The position numbers were made by a program, and so were the translations under genes. A DNA stretch of 16,418 nucleotides from NCBI GenBank assembly GCA_036881805.1, contig JBAJNK010000084.1, positions 1 through 16,418 of the forward strand, read 5' to 3'. The stretch's first letter is position 1. Each line of letters starts with the position of its first letter. The DNA is from JANQLC01 sp036881805 (GTDB lineage: Bacteria; Bacteroidota; Bacteroidia; Flavobacteriales; JANQLC01). The notes below the pieces were generated by a model. That model was not told the origin of the DNA, made no database searches, and was given only the letters and a program-made list of their open reading frames with translations. This document shows, piece after piece, positions 7,067 to 15,114 of the stretch.

Positions 7067-8296
7067 ATGAAAAAAATGCTCTCTTTTTTGTTTCTAACCG
7101 CTCTTTTTGCTCATTCCTATGCCGGTGGCTACCTCGTGTCCTTACAAGGTATTAGGCAAATGGCGATGGGACATACGGGGGTGGGTATCGCAATGGATGC
7201 CAGCAATGTGTTTTTTAACCCTGCCGGACTTTCTTATCTTAAGTCCAAATTAGCGGTATCGATTGGTGTTTCGATTTTATGGGACCGGGCTCACTACCAG
7301 AATACGGACACTTGGAGGCAGTACCAAACCGACAGTCCCACAAGCACGCCCTTAGACTGTTATGCGGCTTACAAGCTGAACGACCGACTTTCCGTAGGTC
7401 TGGGTTTCTATACCCCTTTTGGCAGTCGGGTGGAATGGCCTGAAGATTGGACAGGTCGAACGCTGGTTACTTCCGTCGATCTGAAAAGCGTCTTTTTTCA
7501 ACCTACGGTTTCCTATAAGCTGCGAGACTGGCTCAGTCTGGGGGGGGGGTTGATCATCGCCTCGGGCGCTGTTAACCTGCAGCGTGCCGACCTCTTGACA
7601 CCAGGGGCTAAAGTGCAACTGGATAAGCGCGGCATTACCCGATTGGGTTATAAGTTGAGCCTGATGGTCAAGCCTTTGGAACGCTTGACGCTTGGTATCG
7701 ATTACCGCTCTGAGATAGATATGGAGGCCGAAGGCGGTGATGCTTCATTCATCGGCTTTCCGGCTTCGATATTCCGCGAGCCGAGCAGTCCGCTTCAGAC
7801 AGCCGATGATCGCTTTGACGCCAGCCTGCCCCTGCCCGCCGAGTTGTCGGTCGGCCTCTCTTATCGAGTTGGTCAAAAGTGGCTGTTGGCCGGAGATCTG
7901 AATTATACCTATTGGTCGGCCTACGATGCGTTTCGCGTTCACTTTCAAACCAATCAGGCCGCATCTTTTATCACACCCCGGAATTGGGAGAATACCTTTA
8001 TCTATCGCTTGGGTGCACAATATCTGTGTACGCCCAGACTCACCGTTCGTCTGGGATATTATTGCGATCAATCGCCGTCACCCGACTCGTATTGGTCCCC
8101 GGAAACGCCTACTACCGATAATGACGGTTTTACAGCGGGCTTTAGCTATGCGATCAGCAAGCGATTGGCCTGTGACCTCGCTTATTTGTATGTCAATGGC
8201 AACGAACGCAGCGTGCATAACAAGCCTTCCGGATTCTATGGGGATGTCTACGCCCAAGCCCATGTCTTTGGCCTGGGCATTACCTTTAACCTTTAA
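7067..8296 (+). CDS. OmpP1/FadL-family outer membrane transport protein
   Basis: A 409-residue outer membrane barrel of the FadL/OmpP1/TodX family, whose studied members let long-chain fatty acids and other hydrophobic compounds diffuse across the outer membrane. It has a signal peptide (MKKMLSFLFLTALFAHSYA). The N-terminal hatch then carries the family features: SLQGIRQMAMGHTGVGIA and the FFNPAGLSYL turn with NPAG at 51-54. Many amphipathic strands follow (LSVGLGFYTPFGSRVEWP, LSLGGGLIIASG, LTVRLGYYCDQSPSPDSYW), with a final strand VFGLGITFNL ending in the aromatic-rich style of barrels. The start at 7067 was preferred over 6968 because it begins directly with the signal peptide and lies after the promoter box. 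A G10 tract lies inside the gene at codons 158-161. The next gene begins 21 nt downstream and is probably co-transcribed. Confidence 0.93.
   Translation: MKKMLSFLFLTALFAHSYAGGYLVSLQGIRQMAMGHTGVGIAMDASNVFFNPAGLSYLKSKLAVSIGVSILWDRAHYQNTDTWRQYQTDSPTSTPLDCYAAYKLNDRLSVGLGFYTPFGSRVEWPEDWTGRTLVTSVDLKSVFFQPTVSYKLRDWLSLGGGLIIASGAVNLQRADLLTPGAKVQLDKRGITRLGYKLSLMVKPLERLTLGIDYRSEIDMEAEGGDASFIGFPASIFREPSSPLQTADDRFDASLPLPAELSVGLSYRVGQKWLLAGDLNYTYWSAYDAFRVHFQTNQAASFITPRNWENTFIYRLGAQYLCTPRLTVRLGYYCDQSPSPDSYWSPETPTTDNDGFTAGFSYAISKRLACDLAYLYVNGNERSVHNKPSGFYGDVYAQAHVFGLGITFNL
7540..7549 (+). repeat. G10 homopolymer tract inside the FadL-family gene
   Basis: Ten consecutive G occur across codons CTG GGG GGG GGG (Leu-Gly-Gly-Gly, residues 158-161). 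The frame is intact as given. A gain or loss of one G would truncate the barrel after about 160 of 409 residues. Confidence 0.9.
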
Positions 8297-8317
8297 CAAA
8301 CATTAAATCACGAACAG

Positions 8318-10003
8318 ATGAAAAGATTATGGTTTACGCTGGCGCTACTCATCGGGTCGCTCACGGCTTGTAGGGATGCGTTCGATATAGATCTGTCCGA
8401 GCGACCCATCACCCCTGGCAAAGCCGATTTCACAACCTATGTCGCGCTCGGCGCCTCCCTTACCGCCGGTTATCAGGACGGCGCCCTCTACCGAAGTGGA
8501 CAACAAAACTCCTACCCCGCTATCATCGCCGAGCAAATGACAGCAGCGGGTCGCAAGGGGCTCTTTAAACAGCCGATTGTAGATAGTGAGGAAGGGGGAA
8601 TTGTAGTCAGTCTCGATCAGATTGCTGCAAAACCTGATTTATTACCACCTTCTGTTGTTAGAAAAATTAAAGAATTTGCTGGAACATCTTTACTACCATC
8701 TTTCATTTCTGAAATGCTTAAAAAACCTGAAATTGCAATCAAACTCCTAGCTGATCTTCTTAGTACGTATCGCTTACGTATTTTTGATGATCTTTTTCTA
8801 CCAAAGTATGTCCTTACACAAAGTGAAGATGGTAGGCTACTGCCGCAGCGCTTGCCAGGACCAGGCCGTATTATTATAGAAAATATTTATAAGTCGCAAG
8901 GGCCCTTTAACAATATGAGCGTGCCTAGTCTCAAGTCCTATGGATTTACCGAGAAGGGGCATATCGATATTACCAGGCCTTACTTCAGCCGTATGGCTTC
9001 TGCATCCGATGCTTCTATATTGGGCGATGCGCTCAAGCAAAACCCCAGCTTTTTTAGCCTGTGTTCTGACAATGATGTATTCCTTTATGCCGTGGATGGA
9101 GGTATAGCTGTGGATGGTGTAGCTGTGTATCGAAAGGGAGATGCGGATGTAGCAAGCTATGACGTGCATGATATTACCGATCCCGATGTTTATGAAAGAT
9201 CTATAAACGAGATTCTTAAACAGCTTACCGATGCGGGCGCCAAAGGGGTGGTATTAAATGTCCCCGATGTGACTCGCATACCGTACTTCCATGTAATAAA
9301 GTGGAATGGGCTTGAGTTAACAGCAGCGCAGGCACAGGCTGCAAATGCAAGCCAAGCGCTTCAATCCTACAACCATAAACTGGATGTGCTACAAGCAGCT
9401 GGAGAGATTGATGACGCCCAGCTTCGACACGTCGCATTTCGAGCCGGGCACAATCCCTATTTAATCGAGGACGCTGATTTAAAAAATATTCATTTTGAAA
9501 CTGAAATACCAACTGGATCGGGAAAAGATCCCATACCCATAGACTTGTCCCAAGTCCGACCTGCCCAGGCCAGTGATTTGCTGACTTTGAAGGCCGCTGA
9601 AGCATTGAGAGGTTTAGCGAGTTGGAATGGCGGGCATCTGCCGGCTTTGTTTGTTCTCGCGAATCAGTTTGTGCTGACGAAAGCGGAAAGGAAAAATGTA
9701 GAAGACGCCACAAAGAGATACAACGATGCCATACGTTCGCTCGCAGATCAATACGGTTTGGCTTTGGCGGACATTCACGCCCTACTCAGCAGGGCCGTCA
9801 AATACGGGATAACCGCTGCTGGTAATACATATACGAGTGAGTTTATAAGCGATAATAGCATCTTTTCCTTGGATGGTATACACTGCAATTCTCGGGGCTA
9901 TGCGATTATGGCCAATGAAGTTATCAAGGCGATTAATGCCACCTACGGTTCCAACATAGCCCTTGTCAATCCCAATGATTACCCCGGCATTGCATTTCCT
10001 TAG
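8318..10003 (+). CDS. SGNH/GDSL-family hydrolase lipoprotein
   Basis: The protein has 561 residues and a lipoprotein signal ending in LTAC (Cys18). SGNH block I is seen as YVALGASLTAGYQDG, with the nucleophile Ser47; the usual GDSL Asp is Ala here. Block V is FSLDGIHCNSRGYAIMANE, with the catalytic Asp519 and His522. A block III-like region is GAKGVVLNVPDVTRIPYF. Such enzymes hydrolyse esters of lipids or acylated glycans. Position 21 nt after a FadL-type channel suggests a joint role in taking up or processing fatty esters, which is inference. The protein is longer than simple SGNH enzymes. Residues about 108-168 are encoded by a patch of 32% GC between flanks of 52-63%, which suggests an inserted or recombined segment that kept the frame. 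A smaller AT-rich patch lies near 9476-9530. Confidence 0.88.
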   Translation: MKRLWFTLALLIGSLTACRDAFDIDLSERPITPGKADFTTYVALGASLTAGYQDGALYRSGQQNSYPAIIAEQMTAAGRKGLFKQPIVDSEEGGIVVSLDQIAAKPDLLPPSVVRKIKEFAGTSLLPSFISEMLKKPEIAIKLLADLLSTYRLRIFDDLFLPKYVLTQSEDGRLLPQRLPGPGRIIIENIYKSQGPFNNMSVPSLKSYGFTEKGHIDITRPYFSRMASASDASILGDALKQNPSFFSLCSDNDVFLYAVDGGIAVDGVAVYRKGDADVASYDVHDITDPDVYERSINEILKQLTDAGAKGVVLNVPDVTRIPYFHVIKWNGLELTAAQAQAANASQALQSYNHKLDVLQAAGEIDDAQLRHVAFRAGHNPYLIEDADLKNIHFETEIPTGSGKDPIPIDLSQVRPAQASDLLTLKAAEALRGLASWNGGHLPALFVLANQFVLTKAERKNVEDATKRYNDAIRSLADQYGLALADIHALLSRAVKYGITAAGNTYTSEFISDNSIFSLDGIHCNSRGYAIMANEVIKAINATYGSNIALVNPNDYPGIAFP

Positions 10004-10178
10004 GTTTTGTCTCGGAATCCGCACCTTGGGGTAAAAAAACGAAAGCACAAAGGACTAATCCCTTCTTTTAAAACTATCAACTGCAGCGTATTCAAGCGAT
10101 CGAACCGCCTTTTCAGCTGCGCATCCTGTGACTTATCCGGCTTGCGGCCTGTACTTTTCGTATCGCTGGGAAAAACCT

Positions 10179-10186
10179 TACCTTTG
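10179..10186 (+). promoter_or_regulatory. Bacteroidota-type -7 promoter box for clpP-clpX
   Basis: TACCTTTG matches TAnnTTTG exactly and ends 29 nt before the clpP ATG, predicting a leader of about 20-25 nt. A TTTTCG at 10155-10160 lies at about the spacing expected for a -33 element but is a weak match. The rest of the gap at 10004-10178 shows no convincing RNA gene. Confidence 0.55.
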
Positions 10187-10215
10187 TAGCTCGAGCCTAT
10201 AATCGCAGCTTATAT

Positions 10216-10896
10216 ATGAGAATGGACGGATACGAATTTAGAAAGTACGCGATCAAACACTTGGATATCAGCAGTCTCTCGGTTGATTCACACATCCAAA
10301 ATATGACGCCCTACATCATTGAAGAGCGCAAGTTAAACGTGGCGCAAATGGACGTGTTTTCTCGTTTGATGATGGATCGGATTATCTTTTTGGGGACGGC
10401 AATCGATGATCAGGTCGCCAACATTATCCAAGCCCAGCTTTTGTTTTTAGAGTCCGCCGATCCCGATAGGGATATTCAGATTTATCTGAATTCGCCCGGC
10501 GGTGGCGTGTACGCCGGTTTGGGCATCTATGATACGATGCAAATCGTCAAGCCCCATGTCGCTACGATTTGCACGGGTATGGCTGCATCGATGGCAGCCG
10601 TTTTGCTCTGTGCGGGCGAAAGGGGAAAGCGCAGCGGATTGAAGCACGCTAGGGTCATGATTCACCAACCCTTGGGCGGTGTGCAGGGTCAGGCTTCCGA
10701 TATCGAAATTACGGCCAGGGAGATATTGAAGTTGAAAGACGAATTGTACCACATTATTGCCGATCATACCAGACAGCCCTTTGATAAGGTTAGCCGAGAC
10801 AGCGACCGCGATTATTGGATGGCTGCTGCTGAGGCCAAAAAATACGGTATGATTGACGAGGTTTTGGTACGGGCGGATCAGGGTGAAAAAAAGTGA
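10216..10896 (+). CDS. clpP: ATP-dependent Clp protease proteolytic subunit ClpP
   Basis: A 226-residue serine protease subunit. ClpP forms a double heptameric barrel that degrades proteins fed to it by ClpX (or ClpA/ClpC) in the cytoplasm. The catalytic triad is visible: Ser125 in CTGMAASMAAV, His150 in RVMIHQPLGG and Asp199 in RDSDRDYWM. The 25- and 49-residue spacings between them equal those in E. coli. The N-terminal region (EFRKYAIKH, then TPYIIEERKLNVAQMDVFSR) is the Bacteroidota form, which explains the extra length compared with the 207-residue E. coli precursor. An ATG at 10222 is an alternative start two codons later. The promoter box at 10179-10186 supports this region as the 5' end. 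Its stop codon overlaps the clpX start (TGATG), so translation is probably coupled. Confidence 0.97.
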   Translation: MRMDGYEFRKYAIKHLDISSLSVDSHIQNMTPYIIEERKLNVAQMDVFSRLMMDRIIFLGTAIDDQVANIIQAQLLFLESADPDRDIQIYLNSPGGGVYAGLGIYDTMQIVKPHVATICTGMAASMAAVLLCAGERGKRSGLKHARVMIHQPLGGVQGQASDIEITAREILKLKDELYHIIADHTRQPFDKVSRDSDRDYWMAAAEAKKYGMIDEVLVRADQGEKK

Positions 10897-12125
10897 TGGA
10901 AGCAGATGTGAGCTGTTCCTTTTGCGGTAGGCTGAAGCCCGAGACTAAAATCCTGATCGCCGGCATCGATGCCTATATTTGCGATCAATGCGTGGGGCAA
11001 GCGCACGGGATCGTTTTGAGCGAGTTGTCCGGTAAGGAAGGACAAAAGCCCGACAGTGGACTCGTTTTAAAGAAACCAAAGGAAATCAAAGCCTTTCTCG
11101 ACCAATACGTCATCGGCCAGGAGCTGGCCAAACGCACGCTGGCCGTCGCCGTCTACAATCATTACAAACGGCTGGTAAGCGGGCAATCCGCTGCGCAGGC
11201 TGCAGTTGAAATCGACAAGTCAAATGTGATTATGGTGGGTGAGACCGGTACCGGTAAAACACTGCTGGCCAAGTCCATTGCGCGCTTGCTCAACGTGCCC
11301 TTCACCATTGTAGATGCGACGGTACTGACCGAAGCCGGCTATGTGGGAGAAGATGTGGAAAACCTGTTGACCCGCTTGCTTCAGGCAGCTGATTACGATG
11401 TGGGAGCAGCCGAGCGCGGAATTGTTTTTATCGATGAGATCGACAAAATTGCCCGCAAAGGCGATAATCCCTCTATCACGCGTGATGTTTCGGGTGAAGG
11501 CGTGCAACAAGCCTTGTTGAAAATTATAGAGGGCACCACGGTAAACGTACCCCCCAAGGGGGGGCGCAAACATCCCGACCAGCATTTCATTCAATTAAAT
11601 ACGCGATGCATTTTGTTTGTCGCCAGCGGTGCCTTTGACGGCATTCAACGCCATATTTCGAGTCGCATGCGCACCGCTGCACTGGGGTACAACAACGCCG
11701 TGAAGCGCGAGGTTAAAACCGATGGTTTCTTGCAATACATCCAACCCCGGGACCTGCGTTCCTTTGGGCTGATCCCTGAAATTATCGGGCGGTTCCCGGT
11801 GTTGACACACTTGGACCCATTGGATGAAAAGGCGCTGCGAAAAATCTTAACCGAACCCAAAAATGCAATTGTCAAACAGTATGAAAAGCTGTTTGAACTC
11901 GATGGGGTCAAACTGATCGTCAGGCCCCAAGCTTTGGACTACATAGCGGAAAAGGCCGTCGCCCTTAAGTTGGGTGCACGTGGGCTGCGCTCGATTACCG
12001 AGGCCGTTTTGCGGGATTTTATGTATGAGCTCCCCACTGCGGGCAAGACGAGCCTTACCTTAACCCGATCAAAAGTGGCGCGAGCCCTTGCCCAGTGCGA
12101 CGGGATTCACTTAGAAGTAGCTTGA
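10896..12125 (+). CDS. clpX: ATP-dependent Clp protease ATP-binding subunit ClpX
   Basis: A 409-residue AAA+ unfoldase that recognises substrates and threads them into ClpP. The N-terminal C4 zinc-binding domain has Cys7, Cys10, Cys29 and Cys32. The AAA+ core shows Walker A GETGTGKT (115-122), the pore-loop GYVGE, Walker B IVFIDEID (176-183), an RKH-type loop in KGGRKHPDQ, the sensor region LRSFGLIPEIIGRFPV and the C-terminal GARGLRSI (sensor 2). The ClpP-docking tripeptide, IGF in E. coli, reads LGY at 263-265. The ATG at 10896 overlaps the clpP stop by one base. A GTG at 10893 is also in frame but adds only one residue. A run of six C, AA and seven G (11550-11564) lies in the codons before the RKH loop. 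Confidence 0.97.
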   Translation: MEADVSCSFCGRLKPETKILIAGIDAYICDQCVGQAHGIVLSELSGKEGQKPDSGLVLKKPKEIKAFLDQYVIGQELAKRTLAVAVYNHYKRLVSGQSAAQAAVEIDKSNVIMVGETGTGKTLLAKSIARLLNVPFTIVDATVLTEAGYVGEDVENLLTRLLQAADYDVGAAERGIVFIDEIDKIARKGDNPSITRDVSGEGVQQALLKIIEGTTVNVPPKGGRKHPDQHFIQLNTRCILFVASGAFDGIQRHISSRMRTAALGYNNAVKREVKTDGFLQYIQPRDLRSFGLIPEIIGRFPVLTHLDPLDEKALRKILTEPKNAIVKQYEKLFELDGVKLIVRPQALDYIAEKAVALKLGARGLRSITEAVLRDFMYELPTAGKTSLTLTRSKVARALAQCDGIHLEVA

Positions 12126-12325
12126 TGCATTTTTTGCATATAAATATAAAAAAGATGAAAGTAGACCGCTTGATTGATCGCTTTTTGATCTCGGTTATGG
12201 GGTTGGATGCGGCCCACCTGGGGTAAGCGGTATTTCGGTCAGATGAAACAAATGCGATGACTATATGACATCTGTTGTGCTTTGTATCAAACGCGCTAGC
12301 AACGTGGCTTTATAATGCGTTCATT

Positions 12326-13582
12326 ATGAAATTACTATTGGCTTTGTCATGCTGCTTGACCGCTTTCCAAGGTGTGTCGCAATCGGTCATTTCTGGATCG
12401 TTTCCCAATTACCCGAATTCGGCGTTGCGCATTTTTGGTTTTAATGGCATACACGATCAAAAGTTGGGTTCTGTCAAAACAGATGCCCGAGGGCGCTTCA
12501 TTTTAAGAACCCCTTATTGGGGTGCCGTTCGGTTTGGGATAGCTGGGCGGTCTATTGAACTGTTGAAAGACAGCACCTCCGATCTGCGCTTTTCCCTGAC
12601 AGCTATGGATTCGCTGAAAATTCGCCAAGGGGAATCGGCTCATTTATATGTAGACTACTTCTACAGCGCAGTGGAAGAACAGTCGTCAAGCGCGGAAAAA
12701 AACATTGCTGATTTTAAAGATAAATTGCAGGCTGCAAAGGGTTATGCGTCTTATTACATCCCATTGCGCCAGGACCTCGATTCGTTATCTCAAGCACGGC
12801 GCTCTACGGATTTGGATGTGCTGCGGGCTGTCTACATCGACCATTTGGCCCGAGATGGTGAAGAATTGGAATCTTCCGGCTTGGTGAAAAGCTTGATTCT
12901 CGCTTATCTTCAAAGTGTAAAGATGCAATACGGCAAGGCGTATACCGGTAAACGAGAGGTGGATGCAGCTATGGGTTTGCTCGATAAGGTAGATATAGAA
13001 ACACCCCGTGGTCAGCAACTCGCTTCCTTTTTGATGGGGTGGCTTAAAAGTCGTGGAAATGAAGCCGGTCGGGATTCCATCGTCGGTCGCATTGCTTGTT
13101 TGAGCTGTGAAATGGATGAGACGCTTAAAAGAAAGATACAGGCGTTTAAAGCGTTTAAGATCGGGGCTCAGGCGCCCAATATTGTATTCTCCAGTGTAGC
13201 GCGCGGTGCGAGATCCCTGTACGACGTGCGATCGAAATACAAGTTGATAATCTTTTGGGCGAGCTGGTGTGGGCATTGTCAGTTGGTGATGCCGATAATT
13301 GAAAAAGACTATCCCGAATTGAAAAAAAATGGCGTTGAAGTGGTTTCGGTTTCTGCAGACGTGGATCCCGCTGCTTATGTAAAAGCCAGGGAAAATTTAC
13401 CTTGGCCGTATGACTATGTGGATTACAAAAAATGGGATAGCAACCCCTTTTTAGACTATGATGTCACAGCTACGCCTACTTTTGTTTTGCTCAATGCCAA
13501 AAACGTCGTATTGGATGCGTCATCGGATTTCGATAAAATAACCAAAGACATCGGCCAATGGCATTCACAGGTTCATCTGTAG
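12326..13582 (+). CDS. Exported TlpA-like thioredoxin-fold protein
   Basis: The protein has 418 residues, starting MKLLLALSCCLTAFQGVSQ with a signal peptide. The first about 100 mature residues resemble the N-terminal beta domain that Bacteroidota place before TlpA-type domains (VISGSFPNYPNSALRIFGFNG). A helical middle region follows. The C-terminal thioredoxin fold (about residues 280-415) has FWASWCGHCQLVMPIIEK with the CGHC active site at 315-318 and the cis-proline Pro384 in VTATPTFVL. Such periplasmic proteins reduce or exchange disulfides; the partner is unknown. The frame is open from 12275, but the ATG at 12326 starts directly with the signal peptide. No good promoter was seen. The 3' end overlaps the opposing GH3-family gene by 18 nt. 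Confidence 0.88.
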   Translation: MKLLLALSCCLTAFQGVSQSVISGSFPNYPNSALRIFGFNGIHDQKLGSVKTDARGRFILRTPYWGAVRFGIAGRSIELLKDSTSDLRFSLTAMDSLKIRQGESAHLYVDYFYSAVEEQSSSAEKNIADFKDKLQAAKGYASYYIPLRQDLDSLSQARRSTDLDVLRAVYIDHLARDGEELESSGLVKSLILAYLQSVKMQYGKAYTGKREVDAAMGLLDKVDIETPRGQQLASFLMGWLKSRGNEAGRDSIVGRIACLSCEMDETLKRKIQAFKAFKIGAQAPNIVFSSVARGARSLYDVRSKYKLIIFWASWCGHCQLVMPIIEKDYPELKKNGVEVVSVSADVDPAAYVKARENLPWPYDYVDYKKWDSNPFLDYDVTATPTFVLLNAKNVVLDASSDFDKITKDIGQWHSQVHL

Positions 13583-15076
13583 CAGCGGCTCCAAGTATTC
13601 CCGGCTGTTGGATAGCCGGGGCACTTTGTTTTGTCCGCCTAGTCTCCCGCGCTTTTTCATCCAATCGTAAAAGAGACCGCGCTTGGCTCGGTGAATCACC
13701 GGTGGGTTCAGAGTTATATTTCGGTAGCGCTTGGCTTCGTAGTCTGAATTTAAGCCCTTCAGCGCCTTGTCTAAGTATTCCGCAAATGTGGCTATGTCTG
13801 CCGGTGGCCTGTAAAATTCAATGATCCACTCGTGCGCACCGGATTCTTTGCCCTTCATAAAGATGGGCCCGGCGGTGTACTCTTTGATCTGTGCTCGCGT
13901 CTGTTCTGCAGCGCATCGCAACGCTTCTTCCGCATTCTCGATGATCAACTCCTCCCCAAAAGCGTTGATGTAATGTTTGGTGCGTCCGGTAATTCTAATT
14001 CGGTAAGGCTTTAAGTCGGTGAACTTTATGGTGTCGCCGATTTGGTAACGCCAGAGGCCTGCATTGGTGCTGATCACAACGGCATAGTTTTTTTGCAGTT
14101 CCACATCTTTTAGGCTCACCGTTTTGGGCTTCTCTTTGCCATAGGCTTCCATGGGTATGAATTCGTAAAAGATACCACAATCGAGCATGAGTAATAAATC
14201 CTTGCGATCGCTTTGATCTTGGATGGCAAAGAAACCTTCGCTAGCGTTATAGATTTCGCAATAGTCGATCGGCGCACCTATTATTTTTTTGTACGGTTCG
14301 GCATAAGGGGCAAAGCTGACTCCGCCGTGCAGAAACAATTCCAAGTTGGGCCAAACTTGTGCGATGCTGTCCTTTTGGGTTTTTTCTAAGATTCGGTTGA
14401 GTAGGGCCAGCATCCAGGAGGGGACACCGGCCAGACCGGTCACCTCTTGCTCGACCGTTTCTTCCGCGATGGCATCCAATTTGGATTCCCAATCGCGCAT
14501 GCGCGCAACCTTTGAACTGGGCGTTGTGCTGCGCGCTGCCCAAGGCGGTAAATTTTCAACTAGAATGGCCGATAGGTCGCCGTGATGCGACTGATGTCGC
14601 CCGTATATTTCGCAGCTGCCGCTCAGACTTAGGGTTTTACCCATAAGCAGTTTGCTCTCGGGATGGTTGGTGTAAAATATCGAGAGCATATCCTTGCCGG
14701 CTCTGTAATGGCAGTCTTTCAGGGATTCGGTGCTGACCGGAATAAATTTACTCTTGGCTTGGGTGGTTCCGCTGGATTTGGCGAACCACTTAATCGGCGT
14801 AGGCCAAAATATGTTTTGCGCCCCCTGTCGGATGCGTTCAATGTCTGCCTCGATGGATTCGTAAGTATGGATGGGCAGCCGATCTTGAAAGATTTGAAAA
14901 TCGGTGATGGAGCTGAAATCATACCGCTTCCCGTAGGCTGTGTGTGAAGCGGTTCTCAGCAGGTCTCGCAGCAATTCGTCTTGTACTTCCAACGGGTATT
15001 TTTTAAAGCGTTCTAGCTGGTGGTAGCGCTTTTTAAGCATCCAAGATATAAAGGTGTTGGTGAAGCGTCTCGACAT
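13565..15076 (-). CDS. GH3 auxin-responsive-promoter family protein (putative acyl-adenylating enzyme)
   Basis: A 503-residue member of the GH3 branch of the ANL adenylating enzymes. Plant members join amino acids to hormones such as jasmonate or auxin; the role of bacterial members is not established. The ATP-binding motif KSSGTTQAKSKFIPVS is near residues 100-115. YNASEGFFAIQDQ (276-288) fits the second nucleotide motif. LWRYQIGDTI (341-350) and RIRITGRTKHYINAFGEEL (359-377) fit the hinge and third motif. The tail GRLGGQNKVPRLSNSREYLEPLL is typical of Bacteroidota homologues. There is no signal peptide, so it is cytoplasmic. The gene is divergent from the DUF2797 gene with a 38 nt gap. Its last codons overlap the thioredoxin-fold gene, and a hairpin of the opposing transcript lies inside its coding region at 13600-13620. 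Confidence 0.92.
   Translation of the reverse strand: MSRRFTNTFISWMLKKRYHQLERFKKYPLEVQDELLRDLLRTASHTAYGKRYDFSSITDFQIFQDRLPIHTYESIEADIERIRQGAQNIFWPTPIKWFAKSSGTTQAKSKFIPVSTESLKDCHYRAGKDMLSIFYTNHPESKLLMGKTLSLSGSCEIYGRHQSHHGDLSAILVENLPPWAARSTTPSSKVARMRDWESKLDAIAEETVEQEVTGLAGVPSWMLALLNRILEKTQKDSIAQVWPNLELFLHGGVSFAPYAEPYKKIIGAPIDYCEIYNASEGFFAIQDQSDRKDLLLMLDCGIFYEFIPMEAYGKEKPKTVSLKDVELQKNYAVVISTNAGLWRYQIGDTIKFTDLKPYRIRITGRTKHYINAFGEELIIENAEEALRCAAEQTRAQIKEYTAGPIFMKGKESGAHEWIIEFYRPPADIATFAEYLDKALKGLNSDYEAKRYRNITLNPPVIHRAKRGLFYDWMKKRGRLGGQNKVPRLSNSREYLEPLLQMNL
13600..13620 (+). terminator. Possible terminator hairpin for the plus-strand thioredoxin-fold gene, inside the GH3 coding sequence
   Basis: A perfect 7 bp stem CCCGGCT / AGCCGGG encloses a 7 nt loop, starting 18 nt after the plus-strand stop codon. 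It is followed by the moderately T-rich GCACTTTGTTTTG. There is no T-tract in the minus direction, so it would act on the plus-strand transcript only. The U-tract is interrupted, which lowers confidence. Confidence 0.4.
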
Positions 15077-15084
15077 AAATTTTG

Positions 15085-15092
15085 TACTTTCG
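15085..15092 (+). promoter_or_regulatory. Possible -7 promoter box for the DUF2797 gene
   Basis: TACTTTCG differs from TAnnTTTG at one base and ends 22 nt before the ATG at 15115. The 38 nt gap to the divergent GH3 gene must hold both promoters. The box sits in a near-palindrome centred on TTCGAA. Confidence 0.35.
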
Positions 15093-15114
15093 AAGTGTAA
15101 AAATAACGAATATC

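Noticed and set aside
9978..10034. Inverted TTACCCC / GGGGTAA near the end of the SGNH gene as a terminator
   Set aside because: The arms are about 45 nt apart and are followed by A residues, not T, so it does not fit a rho-independent terminator on the plus strand.
10080..10160. Possible minus-strand tRNA, because the T-loop-like word GGTTCGATC is present
   Set aside because: No proper T stem closes around it, and no anticodon or acceptor stems could be found nearby.
12124..12140. Small hairpin ATGCA / TGCAT after clpX as a terminator
   Set aside because: The stem has only 5 weak base pairs and no T-tract follows, so it is not a convincing terminator.
12155..12226. A 23-codon open frame (MKVDRLIDRFLISVMG...) between clpX and the thioredoxin-fold gene
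   Set aside because: It is too short to support without homologues, with no promoter box or conserved feature; it could be chance.
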